Assembly: GCF_022750545.1 (NCBI RefSeq)
Contig: NZ_PUIC01000013.1
Span: 1-64,000 of the forward strand
DNA: 64,000 nucleotides
Source: Caulobacter sp. CCUG 60055
GTDB taxonomy: Bacteria; Pseudomonadota; Alphaproteobacteria; Caulobacterales; Caulobacteraceae
Reading direction: 5' to 3'
A model generated the notes under the pieces. The model had not been told where the DNA came from. It ran no database searches and worked only from the letters and a program-made list of their open reading frames with translations. Both the position numbers and the translations under genes were made by a program. Of the stretch, positions 18,988-25,980 are shown in pieces (position 1 is the stretch's first letter; every line of letters begins with the position of its first letter).

Positions 18988-19193
18988 GTCGCATCTTTAC
19001 GCGCCGGGCCGCGGGCCGTCACGCCTGGAAGTCCGCCGTCCCGCCCGCGCCGACCGCGCGGTTTCAGCGCCGAAACACTTCAACTTGACGTGAGGTCGGC
19101 CGATCCCGCAGTGAGGCGGACGCATCGAAGCGGAACCGCCCCTTGTCCCAGACGCGCCGGTCGCCGGCCCTCCTCAAGCCCGAGTCCCAGGAC

Positions 19194-20282
19194 ATGCTGC
19201 GCCTGGACGCGCTGCGCCTGATCGCCGCGCTCGGCGTCGTGGTGTTCCACTTCAACCGCTACCTCGACCTCGACGGGCGCTGGGACGCGGTCAACCACAC
19301 GGTGCGGGCCTTCAACCTGTTCGTCGACCTGTTCTTCGTGGTCTCGGGCTATGTGATCTCGTCGGTCTATGCGACGCGGATCACCTCGCTCGGCGCCTAT
19401 GGCGACTTCCTGCTCAAGCGCGTCGCCCGGCTCGGCCCGCTGCACTGGGCGACCCTGGCCTTCTACGTGGTCCTGGCGGTCCTGGCCTACGCCGGCGACC
19501 CGCGCTTCCACGACCCCGCCCGCTACGACTTCGCCTGCCTCGCCCCCAACCTGCTGCTGGTCCACGCCTGGGGAGCCTGCAACCACCAGACCTTCAACTT
19601 CGTCAGCTGGTCGATCAGCGCCGAGTGGGGACTCTACCTGCTGTTTCCCGCGCTGCTCCTGCTCGTCCGGCGCGGCCCCGTGCTGACGGCCGCCGTCGCG
19701 GCTGCGTGGCTGGCCCTGCTGTTCGCGGCCTCGCTGCTCCCCGGCGCGCGCCATCCCTTCTATGAATGGACGGCCGATTTCGGCCTGCTGCGCGCCGTGC
19801 CCGGCTTCCTGATCGGGATGCTGGCCTTCCGCCTGCGCGCGCGGCTGGCGGCCCTGCCCGCCGCCGGCCCGGTCGGCTGGACCCTGCTGGCGCTGTTCTT
19901 CGTCGGCGCCGCGCTGGGCGCGCACAAGGGGGCGCTGCTGGTCAACCTTTACGCCGCCGCCGTGTTCATCGCCGCCGGGGACGCCTCGGGCCGCCGGCCG
20001 AGCGCGGCGACGCGGGCCCTGGCCCCGTTCGGCCAGCTCACCTATTCGCTCTACATGCTGCATCCGCTGATGCTGTCGATCGGCCTCAACCTGATCGGCG
20101 GCGGGATGCTGCGCCTGACCGGCGACGCCATGCGGCTGTGGGTTCTGGGCTGCATGGTCGTGCTGTTCCCGCTGTCCTACCTGTCGCTGATGCTGTTCGA
20201 GCGCCCGGCGCGCCGCTGGATCTCGACCCTGCGCTGGCGGCCGGCGCCGGGCGCTGCGGCCCCCGCGGCCGGCGAGCCCTAG
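19194..20282 (+). CDS. Membrane acyltransferase, OafA/YrhL (Acyl_transf_3) family
   Basis: A 362-residue membrane enzyme of the acyltransferase-3 family, which O-acylates surface sugars or lipids. About ten hydrophobic helices are visible. Family motifs are LDALRLIAALGVVVFHFNRY at the N terminus (the conserved H in VVFHF), LFFVVSGYVIS, RLGPLHW and the SWSISAEWGLYLLFP segment. ATG 19194 begins directly at the conserved N terminus; a TTG at 19143 in the same frame would add 17 residues. It is divergent from dnaG, and its stop overlaps by four bases the stop of the convergent ACT-domain gene. Confidence 0.88.
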   Translation: MLRLDALRLIAALGVVVFHFNRYLDLDGRWDAVNHTVRAFNLFVDLFFVVSGYVISSVYATRITSLGAYGDFLLKRVARLGPLHWATLAFYVVLAVLAYAGDPRFHDPARYDFACLAPNLLLVHAWGACNHQTFNFVSWSISAEWGLYLLFPALLLLVRRGPVLTAAVAAAWLALLFAASLLPGARHPFYEWTADFGLLRAVPGFLIGMLAFRLRARLAALPAAGPVGWTLLALFFVGAALGAHKGALLVNLYAAAVFIAAGDASGRRPSAATRALAPFGQLTYSLYMLHPLMLSIGLNLIGGGMLRLTGDAMRLWVLGCMVVLFPLSYLSLMLFERPARRWISTLRWRPAPGAAAPAAGEP

Positions 20283-20638
20283 GTCGACGCGGGGCCGCTC
20301 CAGTCGCGCCAGCCCAGGCCGACGCCGCGCACCACCGGCATCCCTTCGAGCAAGCGGGCCAGCCGGTCGGCCAGGGCCGGAGCCACCGCCTCGACCTCGA
20401 TCTGGATGCACACCACCTCGCCCTGGCGGTCGAGGGTGACCCCGCTCAGCCGCACCTGGCGGACCGTGAACGGGCCGAGCACCCGCATCAGGGCGTCCGG
20501 CTCGTCGTGGACGTAGAGGATGAACCAGTAACGGCGTACGGCCGCGCCCGCCTCGTCCGCCGCCGCTCCCTGCGCCGCCCCGACATGCCCCGCCCCCGCG
20601 CCTTGCGCCGCCTGCGCGGCCCCGCTCCCGTCAGCCAC
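20279..20638 (-). CDS. ACT-domain protein, resembling acetolactate synthase small-subunit domain
   Basis: A 119-residue protein. After an Ala/Gly-rich N terminus of about 35 residues comes one ACT-like domain: RYWFILYVHDEPDALMRVLG, VRLSGVTLDRQGEVVCIQIE and LARLLEGMPVVRGVGLGW. The spacing and the hydrophobic pattern resemble IlvN/IlvM regulatory subunits, which bind branched-chain amino acids. No acetolactate synthase large subunit is present nearby. It starts with GTG at 20638 inside the end of the upstream gene (8-base overlap, AAAGGG eight bases upstream), so the two are translationally coupled. Role inferred, substrate unknown. Confidence 0.7.
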   Translation of the reverse strand: MADGSGAAQAAQGAGAGHVGAAQGAAADEAGAAVRRYWFILYVHDEPDALMRVLGPFTVRQVRLSGVTLDRQGEVVCIQIEVEAVAPALADRLARLLEGMPVVRGVGLGWRDWSGPAST

Positions 20639-21008
20639 GACGAAGCCCTTTCACCAGTTCGTGGTCGTCGCGCACCAGCCCGTCGGCGCCGGCGAAATAG
20701 GTCCGGCGCAGCAGCACCCGGCCGTCGCTGTCGAAGGCGCTCAGCCTGAGCACGTCGATGGCGGCCTCGCCGTCCTCGGTGGCCCAGACCAGCTCGCGCT
20801 GCGGCCGCGCCTCGGTCTCGGACGACCAGGCCGCGTCGAGCGCCGCCTCGACGGTGAACAGCTGCTCCAGCGAGCCGCCGGCGAACAGCGTCGCCTCCAG
20901 CCGGGCGGTGTGCTGCATCAGGGATTCGTTGCTCAGCACGCGCGCGAAGCGGCGCGCGGCCACCGCTGGCGCGGGCTGATCGGCGTCTGATCGAGAGGGG
21001 GCGTTCAT
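20631..21008 (-). CDS. Small protein of unknown function behind an attenuator
   Basis: A 125-residue protein that I do not recognise. A polar, Ala-rich first 20 residues are followed by a helix (ARRFARVLSNESLMQHTARL) and a probable alpha/beta domain (ELVWATEDGEAAIDVLRLS, DGRVLLRRTYFAGADG). No signal peptide or membrane segment is present. AAGGA lies ten bases before the ATG. It is the first full gene after a leader peptide and terminator on the same strand, and it overlaps the ACT-domain gene by eight bases. The pair should be made together under attenuation control. Confidence 0.72.
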   Translation of the reverse strand: MNAPSRSDADQPAPAVAARRFARVLSNESLMQHTARLEATLFAGGSLEQLFTVEAALDAAWSSETEARPQRELVWATEDGEAAIDVLRLSAFDSDGRVLLRRTYFAGADGLVRDDHELVKGLRRG

Positions 21009-21056
21009 GGCTTGTGGTCCTTGGCTGGTGAGGGCTGGGACCGGCGAGCGCGCAAC

Positions 21057-21089
21057 AAAAAACCCCGCTGCCTTATCGGGAGCGGGGTT
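21057..21089 (-). terminator. Attenuator (intrinsic terminator in a leader)
   Basis: On the minus strand AACCCCGCT (21089-21081) pairs with AGCGGGGTT (21069-21061), followed by TTTT (21060-21057). It sits 49 bases before the ATG at 21008 and 27 bases after the leader-peptide stop. CGGGG inside the end of the leader-peptide frame (about 21138-21134) could pair with CCCCG of the first terminator arm as an antiterminator. This is the geometry of ribosome-mediated attenuation as in ilvGMEDA and ilvBN of enteric bacteria. Confidence 0.8.
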
Positions 21090-21115
21090 GCTGATCTTGC
21101 GATCGCCGGCGTTTT

Positions 21116-21262
21116 TTAGTGCGCGCGCGGTCGCCCCGTTCCCATGTGGCAGGGGGTAATAATTACGGTTTTGGCGAGCATGAGCGCAGCGCAGGCGGGA
21201 GCGCCACGCGAACCGGCGAGGGTCACGTCGAGGCGGCTGACGAAGGCGAAACGCGATTGCAT
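21116..21262 (-). CDS. Putative attenuator leader peptide rich in Thr/Val/Ile
   Basis: A short frame ends at TAA 21118-21116, just before the attenuator. Its end reads MLAKTVIITPCHMGTGRPRA plus His: a Thr-Val-Ile-Ile-Thr cluster followed by Pro-Cys, then a basic Gly/Arg tail. That resembles the end of the ilvGMEDA leader, which has Val/Ile codons then Pro-Pro-Cys and Gly/Arg. The minimal peptide starts at ATG 21181 (21 residues) but has no Shine-Dalgarno. An in-frame ATG at 21262 (48 residues) has GGGAG about 12 bases upstream. Which start is used is open; the control codons are the same. Confidence 0.55.
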   Translation of the reverse strand: MQSRFAFVSRLDVTLAGSRGAPACAALMLAKTVIITPCHMGTGRPRAH

Positions 21263-21342
21263 TTCGACGCTGTTCTCCCTGAACTGCGGCCCCTCCTATA
21301 CGCAAGGCGAGGGCGCGGCGCAACGCCTGGTTGGAGGCGTGT

Positions 21343-22215
21343 TCAGACGCCGATATGCCCCAGCTTGTCGGGGTTGCGCACGATGTAGACGCCGCACACA
21401 CGGCCGGCCGCGTCGAGGTCGAAGGCGATGGTCTGCGGCCCGTCCGGATCGGTCATCACCAGGCCGGGCAGGCCGTTGACCCTGGCCGGATGGTACTGGG
21501 CGGTGCGGTAGTAGGCGTACTTGCGCGAGATCCCCGTCAGGAAGCGGATGATCTTGGCCGCGCCGAAGATCGGGTTCAGGGCCGCCGACCGCTTGCCGCC
21601 GCCGTCGGAGATCAGCACGGCGTCGTCGGCCAGCATGGCGGCGAGCTGGCTGGGATCGCCGTCGCGGGCCGCCTGCATGAAGGCCGCCACCATGCGGTCG
21701 GCGTTGGCGCGCTCGACCTCGAAGCGCGGCCGCGCTTCGCGGACATGGGCCTTGGCGCGGGCGGCGAGCTGCCGGCAGGCCGCCTCGCTGCGATCCAGGG
21801 CGGCGGCGATCCGGCCGTAGTCCTGGTCGAAGACCTCGCGCAGCAAAAACACCGCCCGCTCCAGCGGCGACAGCCGCTCCAGCGCGAGCAGGAAGGCCAC
21901 CGACACGTCCTCGGCCCGCTCGTCGGCGCTCTCGGCCGGCGCGGCGCCCGCCGCCTCGACCAGCGGCTCGGGCAGCCAGGCCCCGACATAGACCTCGCGC
22001 CGCGCCCTGGCCGATTTGAGCCGGTCCAGGCACAGCCGCGTCGCCGTGCGCACCAGCCAGGCGGCCGGGTCGGTGATCTGGGCCTGGTCGGTACGCCGCC
22101 AGCGCAGCCAAGCGTCCTGGACCACGTCCTCGGCCTCGGCCACCGAGCCGAGCATGCGGTAGGCCAGGCGGCGCAGCCGCCCGCGCTGGGCCTCGAACGT
22201 CTCGACGTCGTTCAT
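21343..22215 (-). CDS. ECF41-type sigma factor with SnoaL-like C-terminal domain (SigJ-like)
   Basis: A 290-residue extracytoplasmic-function sigma factor. Sigma region 2 (RRLAYRMLGSVAEAEDVVQD) and region 4 (LSPLERAVFLLREVFDQDYG) occupy residues 1-165. A SnoaL-like domain follows, with the ECF41 hallmarks DGGGK (in ISDGGGKRSAALNP) and NPDKL near the C terminus. In ECF41 proteins this extension replaces an anti-sigma factor and modulates core binding. GAGGGAGA precedes the ATG. It lies 35 bases behind a small membrane-protein gene, and a matching ECF41 promoter precedes that gene, so the pair is probably autoregulated. Confidence 0.9.
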   Translation of the reverse strand: MNDVETFEAQRGRLRRLAYRMLGSVAEAEDVVQDAWLRWRRTDQAQITDPAAWLVRTATRLCLDRLKSARARREVYVGAWLPEPLVEAAGAAPAESADERAEDVSVAFLLALERLSPLERAVFLLREVFDQDYGRIAAALDRSEAACRQLAARAKAHVREARPRFEVERANADRMVAAFMQAARDGDPSQLAAMLADDAVLISDGGGKRSAALNPIFGAAKIIRFLTGISRKYAYYRTAQYHPARVNGLPGLVMTDPDGPQTIAFDLDAAGRVCGVYIVRNPDKLGHIGV

Positions 22216-22250
22216 GCGGCGATCTCCCTCGGCGACCATCAAGGACCCTA

Positions 22251-22649
22251 TCAGGCTTCCCGTCCGTTCCGCCTCGGCGGCGCGGCCAGCCAGAGGCTGA
22301 GCAGGGCGGGCAGGAAGACGCCGGGCAGGTCGCGCATCAGGTCGTGCAGGCCGTGATGATGGGCGGCGGCGACCAGATGGATCGCCGCGTGCAGGACCAG
22401 GAAGGCGCTGGCCGCGACCAGGGCCGGCCAGGCCGGGCCGCCCTTCCAGGCGAACCAGGCCAGGCCCAGGGCCGTGACCAGATAGGCCGCGCCGATGTCC
22501 TGGACGAAGTGGGGATTGAACGGCCCGGTCTCGGTCACGCCCGGCACGGCGCCGTACCACCACAGGGACGCAAAAAGCTGGGCCAGGGCGTTGACGCCCA
22601 GCAGCAGGGCCAAAAGGCCGGCGATCGCGCGCTTCAAATCCGCCTCCAT
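22251..22649 (-). CDS. Small four-helix membrane protein, partner of the ECF41 sigma gene
   Basis: A 132-residue integral membrane protein with four hydrophobic segments (about residues 8-30, 50-68, 74-95 and 108-125) and a His-rich loop (AAHHHGLHD). I do not recognise its function. ATG 22649 has AAGGA four bases upstream. A GTG at 22661 would add four residues, but it lies about where transcription should begin from the predicted promoter at 22668-22694. The gene leads a two-gene operon with the ECF41 sigma factor and is the likely output, or a sensor input, of that circuit. Confidence 0.72.
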   Translation of the reverse strand: MEADLKRAIAGLLALLLGVNALAQLFASLWWYGAVPGVTETGPFNPHFVQDIGAAYLVTALGLAWFAWKGGPAWPALVAASAFLVLHAAIHLVAAAHHHGLHDLMRDLPGVFLPALLSLWLAAPPRRNGREA

Positions 22650-22667
22650 GTCTTCCTTCACGCCAAG

Positions 22668-22694
22668 GACGAGACGGCGGGGCGGACTGTGACA
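22668..22694 (-). promoter_or_regulatory. Predicted ECF41-dependent promoter
   Basis: On the minus strand TGTCACA (22694-22688), exactly 16 bases and CGTC (22671-22668) match the ECF41 target consensus TGTCACA-N16-CGTC as I know it for this sigma group. The expected transcription start is near 22660, eleven bases before ATG 22649. It should drive the membrane-protein gene and the sigma factor's own gene. Confidence 0.8.
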
Positions 22695-22758
22695 TCGACG
22701 CCGCCTGGGCGCCGACGAACGCGGCGCGCCTTCCGGGACGACGCGCGCAGGAAACGGG

Positions 22759-23457
22759 CTAGCCGTTCAGCCCGTCCACCCAGGCCGGCAGGTCGGCGAT
22801 CGACGCCAGCTCGGCGAAACGCGGATCGCCCGTAGGGGCGTCGGCCGCCTCGTGCGCCCAGATCAAGGGATAGGGAACCAGGGCGGCGTAGGCCCCCGCC
22901 GCCAGCGCCGGCAGGATATCGGACCGCATGGAGTTGCCGGCCATCGCCGCCTGCTCGGGGCCGGAGCCGTGGCGGTTGAACACCCGCACATAGGTGTCGG
23001 CGTCCTTCTCGCTGACGATCTCGACCGCCTGGAAGAGGTCGCCCAGACCCGAGGCGGCCAGCTTCTGCTCCTGGTGGAGCAGGTCGCCCTTGGTGATCAG
23101 CACCAGGCGATAGCGTTTGGACAGGGCGTGCAGCGCGCCCTCGACGCCGGGCAGCGGCTCGACCGGCTCGCTCAGCATCTCGCGGCCGACGGCGAGGATC
23201 TCGCGGATGACCCTGGTCGAGACGGCGCCGTCGGTCAGCTCCATGGCGGTCTCGACCATCGACAGGGTGAAGCCCTTCACGCCGTAGCCGTAGAGCCGCA
23301 GGTTGCGCTTCTCGACCTCGGCGAGGCGAGCCTCCAGCGTGGTCTCGTCGGCGAAGTCGCTCAGCAGCTCGACGAAGCGTTTGTGGGTCAGACGGAAGAT
23401 CGTCTCGTTGTGCCAAAGCGTGTCGTCGGCGTCCAAGCCGACAGTCGTAATCGTCAC
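22759..23457 (-). CDS. HAD family hydrolase
   Basis: A 232-residue phosphatase-type protein of the haloacid dehalogenase superfamily. Motif I is GLDADDTLWHNE (nucleophile Asp and the second Asp), motif II is in LVLITKGD, and the motif IV region has AGNSMRSDILPALAAG. The cap sits between motifs I and II at about residues 20-95, which is a C1 helical cap. The family hydrolyses small phosphorylated metabolites; the substrate is unknown. No neighbour points to a pathway. The ATG at 23457 begins directly with the first beta strand, as usual. Confidence 0.9.
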   Translation of the reverse strand: MTITTVGLDADDTLWHNETIFRLTHKRFVELLSDFADETTLEARLAEVEKRNLRLYGYGVKGFTLSMVETAMELTDGAVSTRVIREILAVGREMLSEPVEPLPGVEGALHALSKRYRLVLITKGDLLHQEQKLAASGLGDLFQAVEIVSEKDADTYVRVFNRHGSGPEQAAMAGNSMRSDILPALAAGAYAALVPYPLIWAHEAADAPTGDPRFAELASIADLPAWVDGLNG

Positions 23458-23546
23458 CTAAACACCTCTTGCGCGCCGCGCGCTCGTCTGGCCTTCCCCT
23501 TATAGGGCGCGCGCGCCGGCGTCGACCGGCCCCAGGCCGCCGGCGC

Positions 23547-23801
23547 CTAGCGGTCGTCGCCGTTGCGCCAGCGCCAGGGGCCGTCGCTCTTGCGCCAGGA
23601 GATGAACACGACAAGCGCCGTCAACCCGATGACCGCCGCGAAGTAGCGCCAGGGATGCTGCTCGGCGTAGCTGGAGCCGAACAGGGTCACGGTCAGGGCC
23701 ATGGCGGCCACGTAGAGCGCCACGACCACCCAGCCTTCCCAGCTGCAGGGCAGGCCCGCGCCGAAACCGTACCGCTTCACCCGAAACCACGGCTTGCCCA
23801 T
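23547..23801 (-). CDS. Small membrane protein of unknown function
   Basis: An 84-residue protein with two hydrophobic helices (about residues 23-42 and 52-69) separated by a short SSYAEQHPW loop, and a basic/aromatic tail (RKSDGPWRWRNGDD). The N terminus (MGKPWFRVKRYGFGAGLPCS) is basic, consistent with an N-in topology. I do not recognise a functional family. It lies alone between the HAD hydrolase gene, transcribed in the same direction, and the divergent PLD-like gene. Confidence 0.6.
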   Translation of the reverse strand: MGKPWFRVKRYGFGAGLPCSWEGWVVVALYVAAMALTVTLFGSSYAEQHPWRYFAAVIGLTALVVFISWRKSDGPWRWRNGDDR

Positions 23802-23872
23802 GATCGCGCCTTTCGCTCGCCCTCAAAAGTAGGCGCCTCGCCCGCGAACGTGAAGTGCGTCCGCCGTCCGAG

Positions 23873-23902
23873 GCGGCCAGACCACATGCGGCCAGACCAC
23901 AT
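23873..23902. repeat. Tandem 15-bp direct repeat
   Basis: GCGGCCAGACCACAT occurs twice back to back (23873-23887 and 23888-23902). It lies 80 bases upstream of the PLD-like gene and 70 bases from the start of the divergent membrane protein gene. It could be a regulator-binding site or a replication-slippage duplication; the sequence alone does not decide. Confidence 0.85.
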
Positions 23903-23982
23903 AATGTCGCACCCACTCCGGCGTGCATATATTCGTCACACGCGTCGCGATATAGGTAACGCCGTTATCCGGAGAGCGGGCG

Positions 23983-25707
23983 ATGACGATATTCGAGAAC
24001 CGCCAGACGCAGGACGGCTTGACCCTGAAGCTGCGGCGCGGCGAGCGCATGTGCCTGCTGGGCATGGATGTCGACGCGCCCGAACCCGACTTCGTCGGCT
24101 TCGCCATCGACGTGAAGTCGCCCGGCGGCGACTACGTCCCCTTGCGCAACCGCATCGCCTTCGACTACGCGGCGGCGGCCCAGCCGGGACCGAACGGCTA
24201 TCGCAACTACGACTCGCACGCCGCGCCGTTCCAGACCTTCCGCTGGATCCATTTCCCCTATTTGCCGCAGCCCGGAACCTACGGCTACCGCGTCACCAAG
24301 CGGCACATGAAGCCGGACGGCTCGCTGGTCGACGGGGCCCAGGTCGCCCTCGACATCCCGCTCGACCCGGTCTGCTATCCCGATTTCCTCGACATCGGCT
24401 TCACCCGCAACTTCGCCTCGTCCCAGGCCTTCGACGAGCGCTATCCCGACCCGGCCCTGCGCGCGCAGATCCTGCCCCAGAGCGGCGCCGACCGGCTGGC
24501 GCTCGACAAGTCCAAGGTGCTGGGGCCGGACGGACAGCCCAGCGACGTATTCCAGTGGCTGGGCTTCGAGGCCTATCAGCTGCTGTTCGACTTCCTCGAC
24601 CAGGCCGTCGCCGACCCGACCGTCACCGTCGACGCCCTGGCCTTCGACCTCGACGAGGCCGACGTGGTGCGGCGCCTGGAGGCGCTTGGCCCGCGGCTGC
24701 GCATCGTCATCGACAATTCCGCCAGCCACCTGCCGGCCAGCAAGGCCGAAAGCCTGGCGGCGGCGCGGCTGGCGGCGTCGGCCGGGGCGGACCACGTGAC
24801 GCGCCATCACTTCCAGCGGCTGCAGCACAACAAGGTGCTGATCGCCCGCCGGGGCGGCCAGCCGTTCAAGGTGCTGTGCGGATCGACCAACTTCTCGTAC
24901 CGCGGCCTCTATATCCAGGCCAACAACATGCTGGTGTTCAGCAACGCCGACGTCGCCGGCCTGTTCGGCCGCATGTTCGACCTGGCGTTCCAGGGCCCCG
25001 ACGCCCTGGGCAAGGACCCGCTGAGCAAGGCCTGGCAGGTGGTCAGCCCGGACAACGGCCCGCCCGTGCACCTGTGCTTCTCGCCGCACGCGGACGCGGC
25101 CCTGTCGCTGGGCCCGGTGGCCGGGGCCATCGACCAGGCCGCGTCGTCGGTGCTCTATTCCGTCGCCTTCCTGTCGCTCGATAAGACCGGCCTGGTGCGC
25201 AAGGCGCTCGACCGGCTGATGGGCCGCCCGCTGTTCAGCTACGGCGTCGTCAACCAGGCGACGGGGCTGCAGGTCACCAAGCCGGACGGCTCCACCGCCC
25301 TGGTCGACTTCGCCTATCTGGCCGCCCATGCCCCCCCGCCGTTCTCGGCGGAATGGAGCGGCGGCGCGGGCATCCACATCCACCACAAGTTCATCGTCAC
25401 CGACTTCAACCTGCCCAGCGCCAAGCTGTTCACCGGCTCGTCGAACCTGGCGGTGGGCGGCGAGCAGTCGAACGGCGACCACCTGATCCAGATCTCGGAC
25501 CCGCTGATCGCCTCGGCCTACGCCATCGAGGCCCTGCGCATGTTCGACCACCTGCACTTCCGCACCAAGATGCAGGCGGCGGGCGCGGCGGCGACCGGGC
25601 CGATCACCCTGGCCAAGCCGCCGGCCGCCGGCCAGCCGGCCTGGTGGGCGCCGTTCTATGTCGACGGCTCGCAGAAGGCCCGCGACCGGACGATGTTCTC
25701 CAGCTGA
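23983..25707 (+). CDS. Phospholipase D-like (two-HKD) protein
   Basis: A 574-residue protein with two PLD catalytic motifs: HNKVLIARRGGQPFKVLCGS followed by TNFS, and HHKFIVTDFNLPSAKLFTGS followed by SN. Each has the His-x-Lys and the distal Ser/Asn expected for phosphodiester cleavage or transfer. The first 200 residues form a separate beta-rich domain that I do not recognise. No signal peptide is visible, so it probably acts in the cytoplasm or leaves by another route. GGAG precedes the ATG. Substrate could be phospholipid or nucleic acid. Confidence 0.85.
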   Translation: MTIFENRQTQDGLTLKLRRGERMCLLGMDVDAPEPDFVGFAIDVKSPGGDYVPLRNRIAFDYAAAAQPGPNGYRNYDSHAAPFQTFRWIHFPYLPQPGTYGYRVTKRHMKPDGSLVDGAQVALDIPLDPVCYPDFLDIGFTRNFASSQAFDERYPDPALRAQILPQSGADRLALDKSKVLGPDGQPSDVFQWLGFEAYQLLFDFLDQAVADPTVTVDALAFDLDEADVVRRLEALGPRLRIVIDNSASHLPASKAESLAAARLAASAGADHVTRHHFQRLQHNKVLIARRGGQPFKVLCGSTNFSYRGLYIQANNMLVFSNADVAGLFGRMFDLAFQGPDALGKDPLSKAWQVVSPDNGPPVHLCFSPHADAALSLGPVAGAIDQAASSVLYSVAFLSLDKTGLVRKALDRLMGRPLFSYGVVNQATGLQVTKPDGSTALVDFAYLAAHAPPPFSAEWSGGAGIHIHHKFIVTDFNLPSAKLFTGSSNLAVGGEQSNGDHLIQISDPLIASAYAIEALRMFDHLHFRTKMQAAGAAATGPITLAKPPAAGQPAWWAPFYVDGSQKARDRTMFSS

Positions 25708-25714
25708 CGGCGGC

Positions 25715-25963
25715 TCAGGCCGCCGCGCAGGCGGAATGGGGCTTCAGCACGCGGACCGTCGAGGCCGGATAGCGCGCCAGCAAGGCCGCCGGGCGGACCG
25801 GGCGGGCCGCGAAGCCGCCGCCGCAGTTGGGGCAGGCCCCGCCCAGCCGCGTATCGACGCAGTCGGCGCAGAAGGTGCATTCGAAGGTGCAGATGCGGGC
25901 CTGGTCGCTGTCGGGCGGCAGGTCGCGGTCGCAGCATTCGCAGTTGGGGCGCAGCTCCAGCAT
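25715..25963 (-). CDS. DUF1272 zinc-ribbon protein
   Basis: An 82-residue protein whose first 55 residues match DUF1272 (PF06906): MLELRPNCECCDRDLPPDS, CTFECTFCADCVD, CPNCGGGF and RPVRP. Nine cysteines are arranged in pairs that should hold two zinc ions. The C-terminal 28 residues are a variable tail. The function is not known. It lies 17 bases downstream of the amidohydrolase gene on the same strand and ends eight bases from the end of the convergent PLD-like gene. Confidence 0.88.
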   Translation of the reverse strand: MLELRPNCECCDRDLPPDSDQARICTFECTFCADCVDTRLGGACPNCGGGFAARPVRPAALLARYPASTVRVLKPHSACAAA

Positions 25964-25980
25964 CGTCTTCGTCTCCCTCG

